A stretch of DNA of 64,000 bases from Aliiroseovarius lamellibrachiae. GTDB taxonomy: Bacteria > Pseudomonadota > Alphaproteobacteria > Rhodobacterales > Rhodobacteraceae. Numbering within the stretch: the first letter of the stretch is position 1; each line of letters opens with the position of its first letter. The DNA lies in the NCBI RefSeq assembly GCF_018599245.1, contig NZ_JAHEVJ010000009.1, forward strand, positions 96,484 through 160,483, in the 5' to 3' direction. The translations under genes were made by a program, and so were the position numbers. The notes under the pieces are model-generated. The model was not told the DNA's origin. It did no database searches and saw nothing but the letters and a program-made list of their open reading frames with translations. Shown piece after piece: positions 10,043 through 17,429 of this stretch.

Positions 10043-10673
10043 TCACCTCGCCACCGGCCGCCGCCGCATCTTCGCCATCATGGGTCACCATCAAAACCGG
10101 AAGGTTTTGTGCTCGCGCCTGTTCAAAGACCAATTTCCTGATCTTTGTTCGCAGTGCCGCATCCAGTCCGGAAAATGGCTCGTCAAGCAGCAAGGCTTGA
10201 GGTTTGGCCAAAAGCGTGCGCATGAGCGCGACCCGCGCACGTTGCCCGCCAGACAAGGTCGCGGGGTCACGATCGGCGAACCCCTCCAGACCGACTTTCG
10301 CGAGCGCCAGATTGACCCGCTCCCTGCGTTCCGCCCGGGTCCCGCCGCTCGCCAAACCGAATGCCAAATTCGCGCCAACGGACATATGCGGAAACAGCAG
10401 TGTTTCTTGAAACAAAATGCCAACGTTTCTTTGATGTGGCGGCAGGTTTGTGATGATTTGGCCATTCAGGAAAATTTCGCCCAAAAGTCGAAATTCCGGT
10501 GAAAGAGTGCCTATTACGGCTGACAAAAGCGTTGATTTCCCAACCCCAGAGGGGCCCATTAGCGTCAGAACCTCACCGGGCGCAATCTCATGGTTGAGCG
10601 CGACAAGACGTCTATCGCCATGACAGATTTCAAGCCCTTCCAATCGTAATCCCAGCTTGCTTTGATCAGCCAT
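10026..10673 (-). CDS. ynjD: YnjD-like ABC transporter ATPase
   Basis: 215-residue ABC ATPase. Walker A is GPSGVGKST (residues 40-48), the Q-loop is in FQETLLFPHMSV, the signature is LSGGQRARV, Walker B is LLLDEPFSGLD, and the switch His is in VTHDGED. It is short and ends soon after the ATPase core, without the regulatory TOBE-like domain of PotA or ModC. The start overlaps the end of ynjC by 8 bp, so it is the last gene of the ynjF-ynjB-ynjC-ynjD operon. Family relatives in E. coli are an uncharacterised importer related to thiamine/iron/polyamine systems. The substrate is unknown. Confidence 0.88.
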   Translation of the reverse strand: MADQSKLGLRLEGLEICHGDRRLVALNHEIAPGEVLTLMGPSGVGKSTLLSAVIGTLSPEFRLLGEIFLNGQIITNLPPHQRNVGILFQETLLFPHMSVGANLAFGLASGGTRAERRERVNLALAKVGLEGFADRDPATLSGGQRARVALMRTLLAKPQALLLDEPFSGLDAALRTKIRKLVFEQARAQNLPVLMVTHDGEDAAAAGGEVITLGG

Positions 10674-12372
10674 GACGAAGGCCCTTTCTATTGCGCCAGA
10701 TCACTGCGGGAACCACCAATGCGATCGCAAAGGGTAAAAGTGCCGCCGCGGTTTGCAACAACCCAAAAACACCGATCGCGCGGCGGTCCCCCCCTGATGC
10801 CAGAGCGACGGCCTCTGTGGTTAATGTTTCAACCCGTCCTCCGCCAATCAAAAGCGTCGGAAGATACTGGCCCACGGAAACAGCGACCCCCACAGCGATC
10901 GCCGTTAGGATCGGTGCCAACAGCATTGGCAACCGCACCCGCCAGAAAATCCTCCGTGGCGAAGCGCCCAATGCTGCAGAGCTTACCGCCTGACGACGGT
11001 CCCATTGCATCCAGGGATCCTGTAGCGACAGACGCAAATAGGGCAATACAAACACCAGATGTGCTAGAATAACCGCGCCCCTGCCCGTCTCTAACCCGAA
11101 ATTCAGCAGCAAGGTCTGCAGTCCCGGTATAAATGCCGTCTGCGGCACCAACAGAGGCAGATATAACAGCCACATTCCTTTGCTGGTCAGGCGCAGATTG
11201 TGGCGCTCTTCCGCCTCGAGACACCCCAACGTCAGCACGATGCCAAGGGTCACGACACATCCAGCAATCAGGGCGGTTTCCGTCAAGGCGTCAAAGCTGC
11301 CAGCGCTATGTCGTTGCCAGCTCCGTAGGGTGAATTGTTGTGGCAAGAGGTCTGGAAAGCTCCAAAAACCGGCAAAAGACCACAAAACAAGCCCGAGCAG
11401 CCCCAGAATGAGGGCGAGAGAGACCGTTCCGGCAAGTCCGGCCCCTACCCCCCTTAAAACCCGATCCCGCGCATGACGCCGCCCCATATGAAAATACCGC
11501 TTGCTCAGCTGCACGAGGGACCATTCCGCGGCAGTCCAGACCAAAAGTGCAACGATCACAAGCCCAAGCTGGACCAATGCCGCCGCCGCCGCTTGTAGCC
11601 GAAAGGTCAGATCGGGGTCTGACATCCAGCGCACAATCTGAACTGACAAGGTGGATGGCGTGGACGGGCCCAAAATTACCGCGACGTCGACCACCGACAT
11701 CGACCACGCCAACACCACCAGAACAGGGAGCCGGATACGCACATAAATCGCCGGAAAGACAACGGCCAGCCAGCCAGCAACGCGCCCGTAACCAAGGCTT
11801 TGGGCCACAGCCAGCTGTTTTGCCCCCCCCACCTGCCCCATCGCAGAAATGGACATCAGCAACAAAAAGGGAACTTCCTTCACGACCAATCCAGCAATCA
11901 GCGAAAGGCCCAATGGATCTTGCAAGATAAGGACGTCTGGCGGTCGTTCCCACCCGGTAAGCCACGGCGAAAAGAGCCGCACCACCCAACCGGACGGCGC
12001 GATGAGAAATGCCAAACCAAAGGCCGCTGCGGCGTGGGGAACCGACAGGAGCGGCGAAAGCAGACGCTCGACCCAGCGAAACGCCCGCGTCCCGGACCAA
12101 CCCGCCAAGATCAGCGCCACGACTGAAAGCGATAAGAAGGCCGCGCCAATTCCCGTTACCATCGAAAGGCGCACGGACGGCAAGAAACCCGGCCAAGCCA
12201 GCAGGCCTCGGAATGGATCCAGTGAAGGGCCGGACAGTCCGGCAGCCGGCAAATGCCCAAATGCCGGCAGAAGTGTGCCGTACAGCCCCCCAACAACAGG
12301 CCCTAACAAGGCCAAAAGCGTAAGGGCCGGCAAAAAGGGCAGAAATGTGTGTTGTGTTTGCATTTGTGTCAC
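10666..12372 (-). CDS. ynjC: YnjC-like double-domain ABC transporter permease
   Basis: Protein of about 568 residues made of two fused permease modules, each with roughly six membrane segments and an EAA-like loop (near SLGYGRVAGWLAVVFPAIY and AALGASPRRIFWRVRLP). Fused permeases of this size occur in ThiP, FbpB and YnjC. The start is GTG at 12372 or ATG at 12363 in frame. Both follow directly on a strong hairpin whose 3' arm contains the only purine-rich ribosome-site candidate (GAGATAGGG on the mRNA). It forms the membrane channel of the YnjBCD importer. Confidence 0.88.
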   Translation of the reverse strand: MTQMQTQHTFLPFLPALTLLALLGPVVGGLYGTLLPAFGHLPAAGLSGPSLDPFRGLLAWPGFLPSVRLSMVTGIGAAFLSLSVVALILAGWSGTRAFRWVERLLSPLLSVPHAAAAFGLAFLIAPSGWVVRLFSPWLTGWERPPDVLILQDPLGLSLIAGLVVKEVPFLLLMSISAMGQVGGAKQLAVAQSLGYGRVAGWLAVVFPAIYVRIRLPVLVVLAWSMSVVDVAVILGPSTPSTLSVQIVRWMSDPDLTFRLQAAAAALVQLGLVIVALLVWTAAEWSLVQLSKRYFHMGRRHARDRVLRGVGAGLAGTVSLALILGLLGLVLWSFAGFWSFPDLLPQQFTLRSWQRHSAGSFDALTETALIAGCVVTLGIVLTLGCLEAEERHNLRLTSKGMWLLYLPLLVPQTAFIPGLQTLLLNFGLETGRGAVILAHLVFVLPYLRLSLQDPWMQWDRRQAVSSAALGASPRRIFWRVRLPMLLAPILTAIAVGVAVSVGQYLPTLLIGGGRVETLTTEAVALASGGDRRAIGVFGLLQTAAALLPFAIALVVPAVIWRNRKGLRHG

Positions 12373-12373
12373 G

Positions 12374-12414
12374 CCCTATCTCGCCAGAAACCATGCATTT
12401 CTGGTGAGATAGGG
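12374..12414 (-). promoter_or_regulatory. intercistronic 17-bp hairpin between ynjB and ynjC
   Basis: Arms of 17 nt at 12374-12390 (CCCTATCTCGCCAGAAA) and 12398-12414 pair with one mismatch around a 7-nt loop. No T tract follows, so it is not a standard terminator. On the mRNA the 3' arm ends one base before the GTG start of ynjC and carries its purine-rich segment. It may protect the upstream binding-protein message and lower ynjC translation. Confidence 0.7.
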
Positions 12415-12430
12415 ACTGTTTTCCCGGCGT

Positions 12431-13639
12431 CTATTGCGCCACCCCATAGCGTTTTTGCCAGTCATCAGCAATCCGCGTCATCCAGCTTGGATGAGGCTCC
12501 GCCTGCGCGCGACCCAATTCAGCAGGGGAAAGGGTGGCAATGCCAAGATCAAGCGAGTCAAAGCGCTTTTTATCTTCCTCCGGCAAGCCAGCTACATCCA
12601 AAACTGTACCATATCCCAGCACATTAGGGTCTTGTGCATTGGCTTGTGCTTCCGCTGACAAGAGGAAGTTAGCGAGCACCATTGCCCCCTCTTTGGCGCT
12701 GGAATTGTATGGAATGGCCACATAAGACGCATTTCCAATCGTGCCTTTATCAAGAACGAATGTACGCACGGTATCTGGAAGTTCATAATTGGCAATTGCG
12801 GTCGACGCAGCACCCGGGCTGAAAGAGATCGCAAGATCAAGCTCACCGTCGTTCATCAATTGAATTTGACGTGTCCCAGATGGCGGGTATGCGCGCCCTT
12901 CTCGCCACAGAACCGGTGTCAATTCCGCCAAATAGTCCCACAATGGCGCCGTAACGGCGTCATAGTTGTCATCAGTCGCTGGCAGCGCCAATTCCTCTGA
13001 ATTGTCGATCAACTCAACCAGCATTTGCTTTAGGAACGTTGTACCCAAGAAATCAGGGGGCTGCGGATAGGTGTACCTACCCGGGTGCGCCTTGGCCCAA
13101 TCTAAAATTGCATTGGCCGATGGCAACGGGTCTGCGATATCAGCCGTGTCATACATGAACACGACCTGCGCCATCGCCCAGGGGCTTTCAAACCCCTCAA
13201 CAGGCACGGTGAAATCGGACTGAACAGATTTCCCAACGACATCGACATGGCGCCAGCCAGGCAGATCTTCAGCCCAAGGGCCAAAAAGGAGCTCAGCATC
13301 TTTCATCGATGCGAAATTTGCACCATTGATCCAGATTAGGTCGATGGCGCCTCCCTGATCCTTATCCACCTCTTTTTCTGACAACACCCGGGTCACAGCA
13401 TCAGCCGTGTCTGTCAGTTTCACATGTTCAACGGTTACACCAAACTCTTCTTTAACACGATCCCCGGCCCATTCTATGAATGCGTTGGTCGTAGGGGATC
13501 CGCCCCAGGCGTTCCAATAGACCGTTTGCCCCTGCGCCTTTTCCAAAACCAGATCCCAGTTCTTCGGGTCTGTGTCGGCCCAACTTGTCAGCGGTACAAG
13601 CGCACCAAGAACGGCGATTTTCAACCAATGCGTTTTCAT
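12431..13639 (-). CDS. ynjB: YnjB-like ABC transporter substrate-binding protein
   Basis: 402-residue periplasmic binding protein with an N-terminal signal peptide (MKTHWLKIAVLGALVPLTSWA, likely cleaved after SWA). The mature protein begins with the WDLVLEKAQGQTVYWNAWGG segment characteristic of YnjB. No lipobox is seen. It captures the unknown ligand for YnjCD. Its start codon overlaps the stop of ynjF (ATGA), indicating one transcript. A strong hairpin follows the stop codon and could raise the ratio of binding protein to membrane components. Confidence 0.88.
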   Translation of the reverse strand: MKTHWLKIAVLGALVPLTSWADTDPKNWDLVLEKAQGQTVYWNAWGGSPTTNAFIEWAGDRVKEEFGVTVEHVKLTDTADAVTRVLSEKEVDKDQGGAIDLIWINGANFASMKDAELLFGPWAEDLPGWRHVDVVGKSVQSDFTVPVEGFESPWAMAQVVFMYDTADIADPLPSANAILDWAKAHPGRYTYPQPPDFLGTTFLKQMLVELIDNSEELALPATDDNYDAVTAPLWDYLAELTPVLWREGRAYPPSGTRQIQLMNDGELDLAISFSPGAASTAIANYELPDTVRTFVLDKGTIGNASYVAIPYNSSAKEGAMVLANFLLSAEAQANAQDPNVLGYGTVLDVAGLPEEDKKRFDSLDLGIATLSPAELGRAQAEPHPSWMTRIADDWQKRYGVAQ

Positions 13640-14268
13640 GCTTTCTCCTCATGAATGGTAATTTTCCCAAAGGTCTGGTGTGCACCAATAACCCGCAGAC
13701 CCGCGGTCACGAAACAAAGTACGCCAAAGCCCCAAGCCAAAAGGGGAAACATAGCTGGCCAGAGACAAATGACAGAAAACAGCGCAATCGTCTCTGAACC
13801 TTCCAGTAACCCATTGGAATAATACAATGATTTTGGGCCCTGCGCATCGGTTTTCATTCCACTTTTTTCCGCCAAGATTGCATAGCCTAGGAAGCTCGCC
13901 CCATTGACATAAAAAGCCAACAGCAGAAATGCCCCGGGAAGCGCGTTCGTCGCAGGATCAACAACGATAAAGGCAAACGGAACGACACCGTAGAAAAAAA
14001 AGTCGCTCGCAATATCAAGATACCCGCCAAAATCCGACTTGTGACTGGCCCTCGCGACGGCACCGTCCAGGCCATCTGCGATCCGAGATAGGGCAATAAA
14101 AATGAGACCGATGCCAAATCCCCCCAACGAGATGGAAACAGCAGCCAGAGGCGCCATGAGAAGTCCAAAGAGTGTGACGGAGTTTGCCGTCACCCCCCGT
14201 TTTGCCAATGAGACCCCGACAAAGTTAAGTGGCGGGTCAATCAGTTTTCGCACGGCCCTGTCGAGCAT
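13636..14268 (-). CDS. ynjF: CDP-alcohol phosphatidyltransferase family protein (YnjF-like)
   Basis: 210-residue membrane enzyme with the CDP-alcohol phosphotransferase motif seen as DGLDGAVARAS...FGGYLDIASDF (residues about 62-90): the DG-x2-AR-x8-G-x3-D-x3-D pattern with all acidic residues present. Four or more hydrophobic helices follow. It transfers a phospho-alcohol from a CDP-activated donor; acceptor and product are unknown. In E. coli a homologue lies in the same ynj locus. Here it is the first gene of the operon and overlaps ynjB by 4 bp. Confidence 0.87.
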   Translation of the reverse strand: MLDRAVRKLIDPPLNFVGVSLAKRGVTANSVTLFGLLMAPLAAVSISLGGFGIGLIFIALSRIADGLDGAVARASHKSDFGGYLDIASDFFFYGVVPFAFIVVDPATNALPGAFLLLAFYVNGASFLGYAILAEKSGMKTDAQGPKSLYYSNGLLEGSETIALFSVICLWPAMFPLLAWGFGVLCFVTAGLRVIGAHQTFGKITIHEEKA

Positions 14269-14410
14269 ATTATCAGTCCTTTAGGCTGGCTTACGCAGTG
14301 ATGCGATAGACCCTTTATTGGATCTATGACCTACGGTTTTGCCGGCGTCCATCGTCCATACGAAAACGTGACCATGCGTTAGTTTCGCCGACCTACCCAA
14401 CATAGAAACC

Positions 14411-14427
14411 GGTTTCGCGGCGAAACC
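14411..14427. promoter_or_regulatory. candidate parS site 1 (downstream of parB)
   Basis: GGTTTCG-CGG-CGAAACC, containing the 15-mer GTTTCGCGGCGAAAC at 14412-14426. It overlaps a second palindrome, GAAACCGGTTTC, at 14405-14416. The 15-mer recurs inside parB and, with one change, upstream of parA. Role as ParB binding site is inferred from position and repetition. Confidence 0.65.
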
Positions 14428-14439
14428 CCCTGCCCTGCT

Positions 14440-15537
14440 TTAGTCTTTTAGCAGCCGCTGCAGCCCTGCCAGAACCTCTTCCATAAACATGCGATCTACC
14501 GGCCCCCCTTCAAACCGAACCAGATGGCCCCGCTTATCCTCGGCATGATGAACGGAAATGGATTTGCCCGCGCGCGTCAGCTCAAAATGCGCGCCAGTCC
14601 GCTCTGAATTCGAAGCAGCCCTTGGCCGCCCACCGCGACTGTTGTCTTTTGGCCCTTCCTCAAAGGCTTCGAGAACAGGAAGCACCGCAAGCCATTCACC
14701 AGCCGCATCTATCGCAGCTTGCGTTGCCAACGCCTCGCGCAACTCCTGCACGCCGCCCATTCTTAATCCCGCCGCCAATCGCAGGCCCTGCTTCTCTGTG
14801 AGGCTCTCTGCATATTTCAGCATATCGCCGAGTTCTTCGAACACTTGCGCAAAAGAGCGGACCTTGGAGCGTTTGGCCTTGGATGCTGAAGAAAACAATT
14901 TTGCAACCGCCTCCTCGACCGATGCAAATGCACCATTTTGCGTTGAGATGACTGCGATGCGGCCGCGCTCAAAATGGCTTAATTGAGAACGGATTTCATT
15001 TTCTTCTACCATCGCCACAAACGCGTCGGGAATGGTCTCTATTGGCTTGATTAGAGCCTTTACCGTTGAAAACCCTACCTCACCGGTTTCCTCTTTCAGG
15101 GTCTTGATGGCCATAATTCTGCGGTAACCCGAAACGACACCGTATTTGACGCCTCCCTCGGCCGCCTTCAGCACATAAAGCTCGACCGGCAATCTTAGAC
15201 CATTCGCCTGAATAGAGACCTTAAGCTCTTCAAGCTCCGAACGATCCAGGGTCACCCGATCCCGGATCATGTCATCAAGATCGATCTGATCCAACGGAAC
15301 CTCCGCCATGACCAGACCCTTACCCAACGCATCTCGCAGCACCTCTGCATCAGCGGTGTCCTTTGCCATCTGCTCACGGGCTTCTGTAGTTACCACTGGG
15401 CTTTGCATCGCCGCGTCGGCCGCCACTTGGGCAATGGGGGCCATCGCATTTCTCATCGGGGTTTCGCTGCGAAACTCTTGTTCCAAGCGGTTCATATCTT
15501 CGGCACTTGGGGCTTCTAGCTTACGTCTGCGCGCCAT
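14440..15537 (-). CDS. parB: ParB/RepB-like plasmid partition protein
   Basis: 365-residue centromere-binding protein. A ParB/Srx nuclease-type domain lies around residues 85-190 (VPLDQIDLDDMIRDR..., then YGVVSGYRRIMAIKTL and ENEIRSQLSHFERG), followed by an HTH region and a basic C-terminal part of the RepB type. It starts 1 bp after the parA stop, so the two are translationally coupled. It should bind the palindromes at 14411, 15461 and 17021 and load onto replicon DNA for segregation with ParA. The basic N-terminus MARRRKLEAP is typical of plasmid ParB proteins. The start is the Met with no overlap into parA. Confidence 0.9.
   Translation of the reverse strand: MARRRKLEAPSAEDMNRLEQEFRSETPMRNAMAPIAQVAADAAMQSPVVTTEAREQMAKDTADAEVLRDALGKGLVMAEVPLDQIDLDDMIRDRVTLDRSELEELKVSIQANGLRLPVELYVLKAAEGGVKYGVVSGYRRIMAIKTLKEETGEVGFSTVKALIKPIETIPDAFVAMVEENEIRSQLSHFERGRIAVISTQNGAFASVEEAVAKLFSSASKAKRSKVRSFAQVFEELGDMLKYAESLTEKQGLRLAAGLRMGGVQELREALATQAAIDAAGEWLAVLPVLEAFEEGPKDNSRGGRPRAASNSERTGAHFELTRAGKSISVHHAEDKRGHLVRFEGGPVDRMFMEEVLAGLQRLLKD
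15461..15475. promoter_or_regulatory. candidate parS site 2 (inside parB)
   Basis: GTTTCGCTGCGAAAC, a perfect 7+1+7 palindrome within the 5' coding part of parB, differing from site 1 only in the central base. Its presence in coding sequence argues for a maintained protein-binding site, not chance. Confidence 0.6.
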
Positions 15538-15538
15538 C

Positions 15539-16927
15539 TTATGCCTCCTTCTCTGCATCTACCATCTGAAGATCACGCCACCAGCATCCCAGCACAATCT
15601 CCTTCACCTCAGCCCAGGTTCTGTCAAATGTTTCCCGGCCTCGGACATAGGTGTCGCGGTTAAATTCGCGGTAATCCGCTTCGTAAATGCCGTTCACTTG
15701 CTCGCCGGCTTGGCCAACCATGGCGGTCACTTCCTGACGGTATGTCGTCATAAAGTCGCCAAAATACGCTTGGATTACATTCGCAAGGTCTGTCTGTTGC
15801 GCGGCATCGAACCGCGTAATGAGCGCGCGGACGGCGTCCCATTCAAACCTTATTTCGTCCAATCCATGCTGCCGCCTCAAGGTGTTTTCCCCCTCTTCGA
15901 TCGAGGCAAACGTCGAGTACAACATGTCAAAAAACCGGCCTGTAGAGTCGAATTCCAAGAATGATGCCCCTAGTGGAATTAGCAAAATATCTGCCGCTGC
16001 GAGGGCGTTGATGGTCAGATATCCGAGAGCAGGTGGCGTATCCAGCAGGATGATGTCGTAGTCATCTAGCAGGCCCTCGGTTTCCATAAACCCGGTCAAA
16101 GCATCCCAAAGTGGCCAAGATCGCAGTTGCATTCGCCAGACAGGCACCTGGAATTCAGCCCAGTACAGGTTAAGCTGGGCACCGATCAAATCAATGTTGG
16201 GCCAATGGGTCGGTTGAATGACGCGCTTTGCATCAAAATCCAATGCTTCTTTAAGCGTTTCATCTAGCGGCAGGGGGGGCTGACCTGCGGCGGACCGCAC
16301 CCTGTTTTCTTTCTCTAGAAACTGGGCGTAATGCTTTGCCATAAGCGGGAAGGCGGTTTGCCATTCATCCTCAACTTGGCCGCCCATAATAGACGTCATG
16401 GACCCCTGACTGTCGAGGTCAATAACGAGAACTTTATACCCATCTAGCGCGGCTGACATCGCCAAGTGTGCTGCCGTCGATGTTTTGCCGACACCGCCTT
16501 TAAAGTTGGCCACAGCAATTACTTTTGCGTCCAAACCTTCTGGTCGCCAGGGACGGTATTCACGGGTGGCAACACCCTCTGCCGCGAAATAGTCACGAAG
16601 TTTTAGAACGTCGTCTAACGTAAACCATTTTGATCCACCTTCGCCTTCGCCTTGGGGAAGATCTGGATTCTGCTTTAGGACGCGTCTGAAATGGGCGGCT
16701 GCCACCGGGATAAGATACTTGCAAATCTCCCAGACGGAAAAACGTCTTAGGCGCTTGCGACCGTCCGGGGCATAACCGCGCTTGGCCAAGTCATCGCGAC
16801 CGCGCGCTGCGAAGCTCGCTGCCTTTGCGAATCGTGCCGTGTTGATTGGGTCGGAAAGTTTCTTTGCGGCTTCCTCTGGATTAATATTAAAGTAGGGCGG
16901 GGGTGGGGTCTGAGCTGCTCTTGCCAT
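15539..16927 (-). CDS. parA: ParA/RepA-like plasmid partition ATPase
   Basis: 462-residue partition ATPase with an extended N-terminal DNA-binding region: an HTH-like segment around residues 60-120, FSVWEICKYLI to WFTLDDVLKLRDYF. This is the long ParA form found on plasmids. The deviant Walker A KGGVGKTS lies at residues 143-150, the A' motif is DLDSQGS and the B motif is DIILLDTPP. It moves ParB-parS complexes and probably represses its own operon through the N-terminal domain. It is divergent from the rep gene, with the origin region between. Length and layout match RepA/RepB-type replicons of Rhodobacteraceae, not the chromosomal Soj type. Confidence 0.92.
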   Translation of the reverse strand: MARAAQTPPPPYFNINPEEAAKKLSDPINTARFAKAASFAARGRDDLAKRGYAPDGRKRLRRFSVWEICKYLIPVAAAHFRRVLKQNPDLPQGEGEGGSKWFTLDDVLKLRDYFAAEGVATREYRPWRPEGLDAKVIAVANFKGGVGKTSTAAHLAMSAALDGYKVLVIDLDSQGSMTSIMGGQVEDEWQTAFPLMAKHYAQFLEKENRVRSAAGQPPLPLDETLKEALDFDAKRVIQPTHWPNIDLIGAQLNLYWAEFQVPVWRMQLRSWPLWDALTGFMETEGLLDDYDIILLDTPPALGYLTINALAAADILLIPLGASFLEFDSTGRFFDMLYSTFASIEEGENTLRRQHGLDEIRFEWDAVRALITRFDAAQQTDLANVIQAYFGDFMTTYRQEVTAMVGQAGEQVNGIYEADYREFNRDTYVRGRETFDRTWAEVKEIVLGCWWRDLQMVDAEKEA

Positions 16928-17020
16928 GGGTTTCCCAATATGTGCGCTGTTTTTGTAGTTATTAGGTAAACCATCTCACATCATGTTGGCAAATGAAACA
17001 TGACACTGACTTTCTGCGGA

Positions 17021-17035
17021 GTTTCGCGACGAAAC
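17021..17035. promoter_or_regulatory. candidate parS site 3 (upstream of parA)
   Basis: GTTTCGCGACGAAAC, with arms GTTTCG/CGAAAC around a 3-nt centre. It lies about 95 bp upstream of the parA start. It differs from sites 1 and 2 by breaking the innermost pair. Confidence 0.55.
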
Positions 17036-17109
17036 CATAAATATAGGCCACAGCTAAGCTTTTTTATTTTTAGGATCTTTAAGATCTTTGTGTGTGAATA
17101 CCGGATGTA

Positions 17110-17241
17110 AAACAATGAGTTACCGCAACTTGGGGACCCGTATACAGGTGGATGGGTGCCTGAAAACGGGGCGTAGGGTGTCTTGATGCGGGGTGAAGGA
17201 CTCCGATTCGCGGTAAACAGGGTGCCAGAGTCCGGTAACTT
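17110..17241 (+). repeat. iteron array, 22-bp period
   Basis: Units start at 17132, 17154, 17176, 17198 and 17220. They share GGGtgCC-N6-CGG-N6: GG at positions 1-2, C at 7, C at 14 and G at 16 occur in all five. A weaker sixth unit at 17110 matches mainly in its second half, and 17242 begins again with GGG. Two helical turns of spacing and position next to a Rep_3 initiator gene indicate Rep binding sites. Confidence 0.75.
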
Positions 17242-17259
17242 GGGATAACTGGCCCAAAT

Positions 17260-17268
17260 TGGGGATAA
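17260..17268 (-). promoter_or_regulatory. DnaA-box-like site
   Basis: TGGGGATAA differs by one base from the reverse complement of TTATCCACA. A second, weaker copy, TTGGGATAA (two mismatches), is at 17240-17248. Both follow the iteron array, where a DnaA site would be expected. Confidence 0.45.
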
Positions 17269-17429
17269 CTTTGTCTATTTGGTCGGGCCCCTTCCTGTAT
17301 CTGGGCCCCTTTAGCTTCTTGAGGCACCTGTCTCCGGTAAGGAATTCTTGCGCGTTAGGAACCTTACTGTGCCTTGAATGTGGGTCCCTTACATGCGATT
17401 GTCTGACTACTTAACAGAGGTCGAGCAGA

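Larger units (their letters stand above)
16928..17429. other. probable replication origin region between parA and rep
   Basis: 502 bp of non-coding DNA. In order it contains the inverted repeat CATGTT/AACATG at 16982-17002 (possible parA operator), parS-like site 3, an AT-rich stretch at about 17041-17100 with the dyad GATCTT-T-AAGATC at 17074-17086, a 22-bp-period iteron array at 17110-17241 and DnaA-box-like sites near 17240-17268. Next comes the direct repeat GGGCCCCTT (17285 and 17303), then the rep ribosome site. This is the expected layout of an iteron-controlled plasmid origin. Confidence 0.75.

Noticed and set aside
14269..14439. TPP riboswitch or thiamine-type control before the ynj operon
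   Set aside because: The region holds parS-like repeats and a short dyad but no THI-box features.
17285..17311. GGGCCCCTT direct repeat as a further iteron pair
   Set aside because: The two copies are 18 bp apart and do not share the GGGtgCC-N6-CGG pattern, so they are not counted with the 22-bp array.
16928..17429. Short open frames inside the origin region
   Set aside because: The only sizeable one (17079-17327, minus) runs through the iterons, lacks a ribosome site and resembles no protein.
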